Assembly: GCA_036490795.1 (NCBI GenBank)
Contig: DASXDG010000396.1
Coordinates: 1 to 42,248, forward strand
DNA from: JAFARZ01 sp036490795
GTDB taxonomy: Bacteria > Actinomycetota > Actinomycetes > Streptosporangiales > Streptosporangiaceae
Length of the DNA: 42,248 nucleotides
Direction: 5' to 3'
Of the stretch, positions 7,613 to 15,388 are shown piece by piece. A program made the translations under genes and the position numbers. The notes beneath the pieces are model-generated. The model had not been told where the DNA came from and made no database searches. It worked only from the letters and a program-made list of their open reading frames with translations. How positions within the stretch are numbered: position 1 is the first letter of the stretch; each line of letters begins with the position of its first letter.

Positions 7613-8932
7613 ATGACCGAACGCAGGCATGAGCTCCGGCGATTCCCCTGGCAAGTCAGTGACTCTGGCCAGCTGTTGCTGGTGGCCGCCGCAGGCGTGC
7701 TGCTAGTCGCCTCGGTCGCGCAGACGGCGAGTACCGGCTTGCGTGAGGTCAAGGTGGCCGTGGCCTTCGGGGTGCTGATCGCGTTCGGTGAGCTGCTGCG
7801 GCTGAGCCTGCCGGGCGATCGTGAGTCCGCGCCGATCGCGACGGCGGGCGCGCTGGGCTACGCGTTGCTGATCAAGGTCGGCAGCACGTTCGTCGGGCAC
7901 TCCGCACAGCAGGTGGTGACCGTTACCGCCATCGGCATGATCATCGGCGCGATGCCGCACCTCGCGGTGGGCCGTCCCGCGCGAGTCGGCGCCATGGCCG
8001 CACGGCTGCTCGCGGTGGCGAGCGTCGCGTTCCTGTTCCGCCCGCTGGCCGGGAACGCCGTGGTGGAGCGGGACTGGGGCGTCGATCTCGCGCTGATGGT
8101 TCTGCTGGTCATTGTGGCACTGCTGGTCGAGGTGGTGCTGTCCGCACTGATGCGGGCAGATGAGCAGCGAGCGAGGTTCTGGGTCACGCTGGTCGACGAG
8201 ATGCGGGTATTGCTGCCGCTGGGCGCGGCGGTCGGCGCGTCAGCACTGCTGATCGCATTCGCGTCGGAGGTGATGGGCCTGGCCGCGCTGGCCGTGTTCA
8301 CGGCTCCGCTGCTGGTGACGCAAGTGGCGTTCCGCCGGTATTCCGGCATCAGGGCCACCTACCTGCAGACGGTCCGCGCGCTCGCCAAGGTCACCGAAAT
8401 CGGCGGGTACGTGGAGACCGGTCACTCCGAGCGGGTCAGCAGGCTGGCGGTCGCCATCGGCAGGGAACTCGGCATCCACGAGCCCGACCTGCTCGAGCTG
8501 GAATACGCCGCGCTCATGCACGACATCGGCCAGCTGTCGCTGAGCGATCCGATCCCCGGCGGCGCGACCGTGCTGGTCTCGCGTGAGGACCAGGACCGGA
8601 TCGCCGGGCTGGGCGCCGAGGTCATCCAGCAGGCGAAGGTGCTCGGCTCGGTCGCCGAGATCGTGCGCAGGCAGAACGAACCGTACCGCGACGTCGACTT
8701 CGTGCCTGACGGCCATGCCACGCCCGCGAGCGGAAGCCTGTCCGGGCCGCCGGTCAGCAGCCGCATCATCAAGGCGGCCAACGCGTTCGACGACCTTGTC
8801 GGTGGCTCCCTCGACCCGGCCAGGGCCACCGAGGCGGTGCACCGCCTCCGCCTGGACACCGCGTCGGAATACGACCCGAGGATCGTTGAGGCGCTCACCC
8901 GGGTGGTGCACCGGCGTCCGCAGCCGCTCTAG
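7613..8932 (+). CDS. Membrane HD-domain protein with degenerate HD-GYP motif
   Basis: This is a sister of the preceding protein, with several hydrophobic segments (about 25-245, counted from the TTG) and a C-terminal HD region. The metal-binding HD pair is kept in ALMHDIGQLSLSDP, but the usual Lys after HDIG is Gln and the HHE-x-x-DGxGYP segment is replaced by RRQNEPYRDVDF. The GYP motif is therefore lost, as are the second histidine cluster residues. It may be catalytically inactive and act as a partner or nucleotide sensor for the first protein. The start is ATG 7613; a TTG at 7601 that overlaps the upstream TGA is also possible. The tandem arrangement after sigR-rsrA suggests shared regulation. 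Confidence 0.8.
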   Translation: MTERRHELRRFPWQVSDSGQLLLVAAAGVLLVASVAQTASTGLREVKVAVAFGVLIAFGELLRLSLPGDRESAPIATAGALGYALLIKVGSTFVGHSAQQVVTVTAIGMIIGAMPHLAVGRPARVGAMAARLLAVASVAFLFRPLAGNAVVERDWGVDLALMVLLVIVALLVEVVLSALMRADEQRARFWVTLVDEMRVLLPLGAAVGASALLIAFASEVMGLAALAVFTAPLLVTQVAFRRYSGIRATYLQTVRALAKVTEIGGYVETGHSERVSRLAVAIGRELGIHEPDLLELEYAALMHDIGQLSLSDPIPGGATVLVSREDQDRIAGLGAEVIQQAKVLGSVAEIVRRQNEPYRDVDFVPDGHATPASGSLSGPPVSSRIIKAANAFDDLVGGSLDPARATEAVHRLRLDTASEYDPRIVEALTRVVHRRPQPL

Positions 8933-8966
8933 CATGCTTCGAGATGGTGCCCCCTGCGCGCACCTG

Positions 8967-8972
8967 TAGGCT
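8967..8972 (+). promoter_or_regulatory. -10 element for a leaderless biotin carboxylase transcript
   Basis: TAGGCT (TAnnnT) ends six bases before the ATG at 8979, and no Shine-Dalgarno sequence precedes that ATG. This spacing is the usual signature of leaderless mRNA in actinobacteria. No clear -35 is visible. Confidence 0.5.
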
Positions 8973-8978
8973 GGCGCA

Positions 8979-10319
8979 ATGCTTGATTCGGTGCTTGTGG
9001 CGAACCGGGGGGAAATCGCCCGCAGAGTTATCAGGACCGCGCGGCGGACGGGAATCAGGTCGGTGGCGGTCTACTCCGACGCCGACGCGGATCTTCCCTA
9101 CGTTGCCGAAGCCGACGAGGCCGTGCACATCGGGCCGGCTCAGCCCGCGCAGAGCTACCTGAACGTGGCGGCGATTCTGGACGCCGCGGGCAAGACTGGT
9201 GCTGCCAGCGTGCACCCCGGCTACGGGTTCCTCGCCGAGAACGCCTCGTTCGCCGAGGCGGTTGTCGAGGCGGGCCTGACCTGGATCGGCCCCGCCCCCG
9301 CGGCGATTGAGCAGATGGGCGACAAGATCCGGGCCAGGAACCTGATGGAGCGGGCCGGCGTGCCGGTCTCGGCCGGCACCCGTGAGCCGGTGGCCGACGT
9401 GGAGGCGGCCGTGGCCGCGGCCGCGCTGATCGGGTACCCGGTCATGGTCAAGGCGTCCGGCGGTGGCGGCGGGATCGGGATGAGCGTGGCCGCCGATGAG
9501 GACGCGCTGCGCGCCGCGTTCGAGACCGCGCGCTCGCGCGCCGAGCGGTTCTTCGGCTCGCCGGACATCCTGCTCGAACGGTACGTGGAGCGGGCCAGGC
9601 ACGTCGAGGTGCAGATCCTCGGCCTGGCTGACGGGCGAGTGGTCGCGCTCGGCGAGCGGGACTGCTCGGTGCAGCGACGGCACCAGAAGGTGGCGGAGGA
9701 GACCCCGTCGCCCGGAGTTTCGGCGGAGCTGCGCGAGCGGATGCTCGCGGCGGCGGTGCGGGCCGGAGAGGCCGTCGGCTACCGTGGCGCCGGCACAGTG
9801 GAGTGCCTGGTGGACACCGGCGCCGGGACGTTCGTGTTCCTGGAGATGAACACCAGGCTTCAGGTCGAGCACCCGGTGACCGAACTGGTCACCGGCATCG
9901 ACTTGGTCGAGCAGCAGTTCCTCATCGCGGCCGGCGAACCACCGTCGTTTGATCCCTCTGCGGTGGCACCGGCCGGGCACGCGATCGAATTGCGCGTGTA
10001 CGCCGAGGACCCGGTGCGGTTCCTGCCCGGCCCTGGCAAGATCACCGGGTGGCGTGAGCCAACCGGTGAGGGCATCCGGGTGGACTCCGGCTACACGGCG
10101 GGCAACACGGTGACGCCGTTCTACGATCCGCTGCTCGCCAAGCTGTGCGCGTACGGCGCCACGCGCGCGCAGGCGCTGGAGCGCGCGCGGGAGGCCGTGG
10201 CCGCGTTCGTTGTGGAGGGACCGAAGAACAACTTGCCGTTCCACGCGGAGCTGTTGGTGAGTCCGGATTTCGTCAGCGGGGACTACGATACGTCCCTGGT
10301 GAACAAGCTGCGCTCATGA
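8979..10319 (+). CDS. Biotin carboxylase subunit of an acyl-CoA carboxylase
   Basis: The protein of 446 residues is the ATP-grasp biotin carboxylase that carboxylates biotin with bicarbonate and ATP. It starts with the typical LDSVLVANRGEIARRVIRTA, has VKASGGGGGIGM (ATP-binding glycine-rich loop, near 158-169), QRRHQKVAEETPSP near 233, and FLEMNTRLQVEHPVTELVTG near 287-306 with the catalytic Glu and Arg. Unlike mycobacterial AccA proteins of about 600 residues it has no C-terminal biotinyl domain; a separate small carrier gene follows after 26 bp. No carboxyltransferase gene is in the window, so the substrate cannot be named. Confidence 0.93.
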   Translation: MLDSVLVANRGEIARRVIRTARRTGIRSVAVYSDADADLPYVAEADEAVHIGPAQPAQSYLNVAAILDAAGKTGAASVHPGYGFLAENASFAEAVVEAGLTWIGPAPAAIEQMGDKIRARNLMERAGVPVSAGTREPVADVEAAVAAAALIGYPVMVKASGGGGGIGMSVAADEDALRAAFETARSRAERFFGSPDILLERYVERARHVEVQILGLADGRVVALGERDCSVQRRHQKVAEETPSPGVSAELRERMLAAAVRAGEAVGYRGAGTVECLVDTGAGTFVFLEMNTRLQVEHPVTELVTGIDLVEQQFLIAAGEPPSFDPSAVAPAGHAIELRVYAEDPVRFLPGPGKITGWREPTGEGIRVDSGYTAGNTVTPFYDPLLAKLCAYGATRAQALERAREAVAAFVVEGPKNNLPFHAELLVSPDFVSGDYDTSLVNKLRS

Positions 10320-12471
10320 GCGCCGGCCGTAAAGGGGAGTAAGCCGTGGCAGAGGTGCGCGCGGAGATGGTCGCGAACGTCTGGAAGGTCGTCGCGTCCG
10401 AGGGCGACCAGGTCGAGGACGGCGGCACGCTTGTCATCCTCGAGTCCATGAAGATGGAGATTCCGGTCCTTGCCGAAGGGGCGGGCACCGTCACCCGGAT
10501 GCACGTCGCCGAGGGCGACGTCGTCCAGGAAGGTGACCTCATTGCCGTTATCGGGTGACTGGTCGTTAATTTCACGCTGTTCTTGCGATAGCCCGATTTC
10601 GGGCAGGACTGGTTCCGCAGCGGAGGACCCCTGATGCTGGCGCCGGGGCAGCGGGCCGTGCTCGGGTTGCTCGCCGTGCCGGCGGGTTCGCCGGTGCGGT
10701 TCGAGGCGATCGTGGATGTGCTGTGGGGCGAGGCGCCCCCTACGTCTGCGGTAAGCATCGTGCAGACGTAGGTCAGCAGGCTCCGGCGCCGGCTTGGTGC
10801 GGAGCTGAACGGGCGCTGAAGCGATACAACGCCGCGCAGACCGGGCCGAGATAATACCCCGCTGGTCGAACGCGGGTAGGCCACCTCAGGGTCGGTGATG
10901 ACGTTGACCAGGTACGGCGTATTCGCGGCGAACGCCCGTCGCAGCGCAGGCCCGATGCCGGCCGGGGACGTGACCAGTTCGCCGGCGCCGCCGAGTGCGC
11001 GGACCACCTCGTCGTAGCGGCAGCCGGGTTGCAGGTCGGCCGCCACGTCGTAGCCGTAAAGCGCGCGCATCGGGTGTTTCTCCAGTCCCCACGCGCCGTT
11101 GTTGCCGCACACTATGACGACCGGCAGGCCGTGCCGGACAAGCGTGTCCGCGTCCATCAGCGAGAAGCCGGCCGCTCCGTCGCCGAGCAGCAGGACAACC
11201 TGTGCTGACGGCCGGGCCAGCCGGGCGGCGGCGGCATAGCCGAGCCCCGTCCCGAGGCAGCCGAACGGCCCTGGGTCGAGCCACCCGCCGGGCCGCGCCG
11301 GTTCCACGTACTTGCCGGCGAACGAGACGAAGTCCCCGCCGTCACCGATGACGACGGCGTCGTCATCGAGCACCTTCAGCAGTTCTCCGTAGATGCGCGC
11401 CGGGTGCACCGGGTCCGCGTCGCTGGCCAGCAGCGGCGCGTCAGCCGCGATTGCCGCGCGTGCCGCCTCCGCCAGCCGCCCGGCCCAGTCCGGGTCGCCG
11501 GCCGGAACCTCGATCGCCGCCGTCAGCTCATCGAAGAACGAGGTAAGGTCGCCCGCCGCTGATGCCGCGAGCGGCACATGGCTGGCCAGCCCGGCAGGGG
11601 AATCCATGACGTGCGCGACCTTGGCCGAACCGAACGCCCCGTAGCCAAGCCGGAAGTCCAGCGGCACGCCCACCACGACGACCAGGTCCGCCTCGCCGAA
11701 GGCGAGCTTGCGTGCCCGGCTCACCAGCAGTTCGTGGCCCCCGGGCAGCACGCCGCGGGCCTGCCCGTTGGTGATCACCGGCAGCCGCAGCGCCTGCGCC
11801 GCGCGCAGTGCCGCCTCCTCCGCGCCGGCCAGCCATACGTCAGAGCCGAGCACGAGCACCGGCTGTCGCGCGTCCCGCAGCAGCGCCGCCACAGGACCGA
11901 CGTCGGGCACCGTGGCCGGGGGCGCCGCCGCGGCCTCGGGCAGGGCCAGCGTGGCCTCCCCGTACAGGGCTTCCAGCGAGATGTCGAGGAAGACCGGGCC
12001 GCGGTGCGGCGCGAGCGCCAGCGCGAACGCCTCGTTCACCGCGGTGCCGACCTCGGCGGTGGCATGTGAGGTCCAGGCCCGCTTGGTAACCGGCGCGAGC
12101 AGCGGCGGGTGGTCCATCTCCTGCAGTGACCCGGCGCCCCACCGGTAGTCGGGCGCCCTCCCGGCCAGGAGCACGACCGGCGCGCCGTTGAACCACGCGG
12201 TCGTCGCCGCGCTCACGCTGTTGGTGACGCCGGGTCCGGCGGTCACGACGGCCAGTCCAGGACGGCGGGTGAGCCGTGCCGTGGCCTCGGCCGCGAACAC
12301 CGCCGTCTGCTCGTGCCTGACGTCAATCAGGCGCATGCCTGAGGAGTCCTTGACGACGGCGTCGTACAGCGGGAACACGTGCCCGCCGGACAGCGTGAAC
12401 ATGAGGTCCACGCCATACTCCCTGGCCACCGCCACCGCGTGTGCCCCGCCATGCCCGGAAATCTCCACCAC
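10273..12471 (-). CDS. Thiamine-diphosphate enzyme of the acetolactate synthase family, with abnormal 3' extension
   Basis: About 535 residues form a complete three-domain ThDP enzyme. The catalytic Glu lies in DVRHEQTAVFAAEATA (about residue 53) and TAGPGVTNS follows. The ThDP/Mg motif begins GDGAAGFSLMDADTL and ends CGNN. The conserved region finishes at VITDPEVAYPRS near 10865. Substrate specificity (acetolactate synthase, glyoxylate carboligase or oxalyl-CoA decarboxylase-like) cannot be decided. The frame then continues without a stop for about 197 residues, opposite the SARP remnant, the biotin carrier gene and the end of the biotin carboxylase gene, to TGA at 10273-10275. That part is Ser/Arg/Thr-rich and antisense-like, so the native stop seems to have been lost in the event that brought in the SARP fragment. 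The start is GTG 12471 with a poor ribosome-binding site. Confidence 0.75.
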   Translation of the reverse strand: MVEISGHGGAHAVAVAREYGVDLMFTLSGGHVFPLYDAVVKDSSGMRLIDVRHEQTAVFAAEATARLTRRPGLAVVTAGPGVTNSVSAATTAWFNGAPVVLLAGRAPDYRWGAGSLQEMDHPPLLAPVTKRAWTSHATAEVGTAVNEAFALALAPHRGPVFLDISLEALYGEATLALPEAAAAPPATVPDVGPVAALLRDARQPVLVLGSDVWLAGAEEAALRAAQALRLPVITNGQARGVLPGGHELLVSRARKLAFGEADLVVVVGVPLDFRLGYGAFGSAKVAHVMDSPAGLASHVPLAASAAGDLTSFFDELTAAIEVPAGDPDWAGRLAEAARAAIAADAPLLASDADPVHPARIYGELLKVLDDDAVVIGDGGDFVSFAGKYVEPARPGGWLDPGPFGCLGTGLGYAAAARLARPSAQVVLLLGDGAAGFSLMDADTLVRHGLPVVIVCGNNGAWGLEKHPMRALYGYDVAADLQPGCRYDEVVRALGGAGELVTSPAGIGPALRRAFAANTPYLVNVITDPEVAYPRSTSGVLSRPGLRGVVSLQRPFSSAPSRRRSLLTYVCTMLTADVGGASPHSTSTIASNRTGEPAGTASNPSTARCPGASIRGPPLRNQSCPKSGYRKNSVKLTTSHPITAMRSPSWTTSPSATCIRVTVPAPSARTGISIFMDSRMTSVPPSSTWSPSDATTFQTFATISARTSATAYSPLRPALMSAACSPGTYRSPR
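10346..10558 (+). CDS. Small biotin carrier protein (TB7.3-like biotinyl domain)
   Basis: This 70-residue protein is a single biotinyl/lipoyl domain with the biotin attachment motif ESMKME; the modified lysine is Lys36. Its size and its position near a sigR/sigH-type locus match the mycobacterial TB7.3 protein (Rv3221c), encoded close to sigH. The start is GTG at 10346, preceded by AAGGGGAG. It follows the biotin carboxylase by 26 bp and presumably serves it. The whole gene lies opposite the open, probably non-functional 3' extension of the acetolactate-synthase-like frame on the minus strand. Confidence 0.92.
   Translation: MAEVRAEMVANVWKVVASEGDQVEDGGTLVILESMKMEIPVLAEGAGTVTRMHVAEGDVVQEGDLIAVIG
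10592..10819 (+). pseudogene. Remnant of a SARP/AfsR-type transcriptional regulator
   Basis: The frame reads GGPLMLAPGQRAVLGLLA, then VDVLWGEAPPTSAVSIVQT, a TAG stop at 10769-10771, then VSRLRRRLGAELNGR and TGA at 10817-10819. This is the OmpR-like winged-helix of AfsR/SARP regulators, in which the segment around the stop normally reads V-Q-T-Y-V-S-R-L-R. A TAC to TAG change explains the internal stop. Nothing follows of the bacterial transcriptional activation domain or an NB-ARC domain. The remnant sits between the biotin carrier gene and the acetolactate-synthase-like gene, so it is probably a fragment left by a rearrangement. Confidence 0.8.
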
Positions 12472-12538
12472 ACCCCGACCCTACCCCTCAGTAACCACCC
12501 CCACCTACCCCCAGCCCCGGGGAACGGGCTTGCCGTGG

Positions 12539-12568
12539 CCCGGGCACGAAGCGGGAGACGTGCCCGGG
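12539..12568 (-). terminator. Hairpin downstream of the symporter gene
   Basis: CCCGGGCACG at 12539-12548 pairs perfectly with CGTGCCCGGG at 12559-12568 around a 10-base loop. It begins 33 bases after the symporter stop and lies before the start of the acetolactate-synthase-like gene, so it probably separates two co-directional transcripts. There is no U-run, as is common at this GC content. Confidence 0.55.
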
Positions 12569-12600
12569 AACTAAGCGTCGTTATGATCTTGCTAATCCGC

Positions 12601-14232
12601 CTAATCCGCCAGGGCCGGGACTGGCTCCGGTGCCTTCTCCGGGTCCGCCGTGTACTCGTCAGGGCGTGTCTCGTCGGTGCCGTTGGAGACCTTCACCGCG
12701 TTGAGTACGACGGTCAGCACGAGCACGATCACCAGGTTGACGAGCACGGCCGCGATGCCGATGTACACCGTGTGGCCGAGCTCGATATCTGAGGACGAGG
12801 CCCAGTGCGACGCGGTGGGGGAGGCGGACCGGTACGCGGCGATCGTGCCGTAGGCCATGCCGCCCAGCCAGCCCGCCAGCAGCGCCCACCGGTGGAACCA
12901 CTTGGTGTACAGGCCGCCGATCAGCATCGGTGCGATCTGCAGGATCCACACCCCGCCGAGGAGCTGCAGGTTGATGGCGAACGTACTGGGCAGTTCGGCC
13001 GCGAAGTACAGGGCGCCCAGCTTCACCACCAGCGACGCCCACTGAGCCACCCGGGTTTCCTGGCGAGGTGTCGCGTCCGGCTTGAAGAACTCCTTGAAGA
13101 TGTTCCTGGTGAACAGGTTAGCGGCGCCGATCGACATGATCGCCGCCGGCACCAGCGCGCCGATGATGATCGCGGCGAACGCGATGCCCGCGAACCAGCT
13201 CGGGAACATGTGCTGAACCAGGAACGGCACGGCGAGCTGCGCGTTCGCGCCGTGCGACTTCACATTGGCGACGGTGACCTTGTCCGCGAGCGCCAGATAT
13301 CCCAGCAGTGCGATCAGGCCGAGCAGGATCGCGAACAGCGGTTGCAGTGCCAGGTTGCGCTTGACGATCTCGCGCCGCTTCGAGGTCAGCGTGCCGGTGA
13401 CCGTGTGCGGGTAGACGAACAGGGCCACCGCCGAGCCAAGCGCCAGCGTCATGAAGTCCACCTGGGTGGACCCGGTCGACTTCGAGGTCGGCAGGAACAC
13501 GCCGTTCGGCTTGCCGGTCTTCGGATTGATCGCCGCCAGGTGCGTCTGCGCGTGCGAGAAGATCGCGCCCCAGCCGCCTAGCCTGGTCGGGATGTAGAAG
13601 ATCGCGACCAGCACGAACAGGTACACCAGGGCGTCCTTGACGAATGCGATGAGCGCGGGCGCGCGCAGGCCGGAGACGTAGGTGAAGACCGCCAGCACCA
13701 GGAACGCGATGAACAAGGGCAGGTCCTTGACGAATGTGTTGGTCGAGGAGGCGTTGATGCCCATGACCGTGATCACGGACTTGATGCCGACCAGTTGCAG
13801 CGCCACGTACGGCATCAGCGCGAGGATGCCGGTGAATGCCATGGCCAGTGCCAGCCCGCGGGAGCCGAACCGGCCGCGGATGAAGTCGGCTTGGGTCGCG
13901 TAGTTGTGTGTGCGGCACACGGACCACAACCGCGGCAGGAAGATGAACGCGATCGGATAGGCCATTGCCGCGTACGAGACCGCGTACATGCCGATGGCGC
14001 CGGACGCGAAGATGAGCGCGGGCACCGCGATGAACGTGTACGCGGTGAAGGTGTCGCCGCCGAGCAGAAACCAGCTGATGAACGTGCTGAATCCGCGTCC
14101 GCCCAGTCCCCACTCGTCCAGCTGCAACATGTCATCCGCGCGGCGCCAGCGAGCGGCGGCGAAGCCTGCCCCGGTGACGAGGAGGAAGAGGATGACGACG
14201 ATCGTGAACGACGTCGTGTTGACATTGCTCAT
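12601..14232 (-). CDS. Sodium:solute symporter family permease (MctP-like monocarboxylate carrier)
   Basis: The 543-residue protein has about 13 hydrophobic segments and the SSS-family signature around GRGFSTFISWFLLGGDTFTAYTF and the segment after MYAVSYAAMAYPIAF. It probably imports small monocarboxylates or related organic acids with sodium across the cytoplasmic membrane; the MctP-like label follows from overall similarity and from the DUF3311 partner. The start is ATG 14230-14232, which overlaps the stop of the DUF3311 gene (ATGA); an upstream ATG at 14298 would run into that gene. A CRP-like site lies upstream of the two-gene unit. The C-terminus ends in an acidic, proline-containing tail. 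Confidence 0.88.
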   Translation of the reverse strand: MSNVNTTSFTIVVILFLLVTGAGFAAARWRRADDMLQLDEWGLGGRGFSTFISWFLLGGDTFTAYTFIAVPALIFASGAIGMYAVSYAAMAYPIAFIFLPRLWSVCRTHNYATQADFIRGRFGSRGLALAMAFTGILALMPYVALQLVGIKSVITVMGINASSTNTFVKDLPLFIAFLVLAVFTYVSGLRAPALIAFVKDALVYLFVLVAIFYIPTRLGGWGAIFSHAQTHLAAINPKTGKPNGVFLPTSKSTGSTQVDFMTLALGSAVALFVYPHTVTGTLTSKRREIVKRNLALQPLFAILLGLIALLGYLALADKVTVANVKSHGANAQLAVPFLVQHMFPSWFAGIAFAAIIIGALVPAAIMSIGAANLFTRNIFKEFFKPDATPRQETRVAQWASLVVKLGALYFAAELPSTFAINLQLLGGVWILQIAPMLIGGLYTKWFHRWALLAGWLGGMAYGTIAAYRSASPTASHWASSSDIELGHTVYIGIAAVLVNLVIVLVLTVVLNAVKVSNGTDETRPDEYTADPEKAPEPVPALAD

Positions 14233-14498
14233 GGCCTCTGTTCGCCCGTCTCGTCGCCGGGCGTCCTGAGCCCCTTCTGCAGTCGCACCACGATCCACAG
14301 CACGATGGCCATCACCGGGAAGTACACAAGCAGATAGAAGTAGAAGAAGGGGAAGTCGCCGACCTTGGGCGTGGCGCTGTCGTAGATGGTGACGAACAGC
14401 GTGCAGGCGATCAGCCCGGCCAGCGCGATGGCGATGAGCGCGGCGCGGACCGGATGAGCGGCGACAGGACCTCTGGATTTAACAGCCGGCTGAGTCAT
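14229..14498 (-). CDS. DUF3311 small membrane protein, symporter partner
   Basis: This 89-residue protein has two hydrophobic segments (about 18-40 and 48-72) separated by a short loop containing P-K-V-G-D-F-P-F-F-Y. DUF3311 proteins are typically encoded just before SSS-family symporters and are thought to be accessory subunits. The start is ATG 14496-14498, preceded by GAGAGG at good spacing; the frame is open further upstream, but that part is not protein-like. Its TGA overlaps the symporter ATG by four bases, so the two are translated together. Confidence 0.85.
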   Translation of the reverse strand: MTQPAVKSRGPVAAHPVRAALIAIALAGLIACTLFVTIYDSATPKVGDFPFFYFYLLVYFPVMAIVLWIVVRLQKGLRTPGDETGEQRP

Positions 14499-14524
14499 GG
14501 ACAACCTCTCGCGGGCGTTTCGGG

Positions 14525-14540
14525 TGTGACGAAGGTCACG
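14525..14540. promoter_or_regulatory. CRP-type operator upstream of the DUF3311-symporter unit
   Basis: TGTGACGAAGGTCACG matches TGTGA-N6-TCACA in 9 of 10 fixed positions and contains the perfect half-sites GTGAC and GTCAC. It begins 27 bases upstream of the DUF3311 start codon. That close to the gene it would more likely repress or overlap the promoter than activate. Sites of the same form lie at 19237 and 25875. Confidence 0.55.
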
Positions 14541-14712
14541 CAGATGAGACCCATGGTGCTCCCAATGAGGCATTTCGGCAATGCCTCTAGTGATTATTGG
14601 CTTAGGTCGGCGCCATGGGAATGCCGACTGAGCTGGGCATACTAAACCCGCGCTAATCATGACAAATGATCATGAAGCGACAAGGGGGTCGCAATGCGAT
14701 ATGTCTAAATTA

Positions 14713-15381
14713 TTAGAAGCTAAGATTCGCCTTGGCGACCGCGAGGAACTCTTCCCGGCCGAGCTGTCCCGCGCCCTCGGGCAGCCTGCCCACTACGCCA
14801 GCCTCGCCATCCAGGTTCGGCAGGTCGGTCAGGTTCGACCGCTCGGCCAGCCCGGGGTGCCGCGGCCAGCTGCCGATGACCACGCCGGCGCAGTCAAGTC
14901 CGCGCGCGGCCAGCGCCTCCAGCGTCAGCGCGGTGTGGTTGAGCGTGCCGAGGCCAGCGGTCGTGACCACCAGCACCGGTGCGCCGAGCATGCCCGCCAG
15001 GTCGGCTATGGTGCGCCCGGAAGCGTCGTACCTGACCAGCAGGCCGCCCGCACCCTCGACCAGCACCCGCTGCCGGGTGGCGGCCAGATCGCCGATGTAG
15101 CGCGCGGCGGCGGACAGGTCGAGCGGCTTCAGGCCGGCCGTTCGCGCGGCGGCTTCGGGTGACAACGGGTCAGGGAAGCGGGCGAGCTCGTGCAGGTCGG
15201 TGACCCCTGACAGGCGGCGCACCGTGTCCAGGTCGGTTTCCTCGCCGGTGTCGATGCCCGTCTGCGCGGGCTTGACGACGGCGACAGGCAGGCCGGAATC
15301 GGCGGCGAGCGCGGCGAGGGCGGCGGTCACGATCGTCTTGCCGACCCCGGTCCCGGTGCCGCTGACAACAAGGATGCTCAA
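14713..15381 (-). CDS. bioD: Dethiobiotin synthetase
   Basis: BioD closes the ureido ring of biotin, converting 7,8-diaminopelargonate, CO2 and ATP to dethiobiotin. The 222-residue protein begins with the P-loop SGTGTGVGKT (about 7-16) and has VAVVKPAQTGID with the catalytic lysine, VEGAGGLLVRYD near 109-120, and a normal length. The start is TTG at 15379-15381, seven bases after the GntR stop; no better codon is nearby, so translation is probably coupled. Together with bioF it makes a partial biotin locus; bioA and bioB are not in the window. Confidence 0.93.
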   Translation of the reverse strand: MSILVVSGTGTGVGKTIVTAALAALAADSGLPVAVVKPAQTGIDTGEETDLDTVRRLSGVTDLHELARFPDPLSPEAAARTAGLKPLDLSAAARYIGDLAATRQRVLVEGAGGLLVRYDASGRTIADLAGMLGAPVLVVTTAGLGTLNHTALTLEALAARGLDCAGVVIGSWPRHPGLAERSNLTDLPNLDGEAGVVGRLPEGAGQLGREEFLAVAKANLSF

Positions 15382-15388
15382 GCCGGGC

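Noticed and set aside
10592..10875. Mobile element as the source of the SARP fragment
   Set aside because: No transposase remnant, terminal inverted repeats or target duplication could be seen around the fragment; an ordinary rearrangement is enough.
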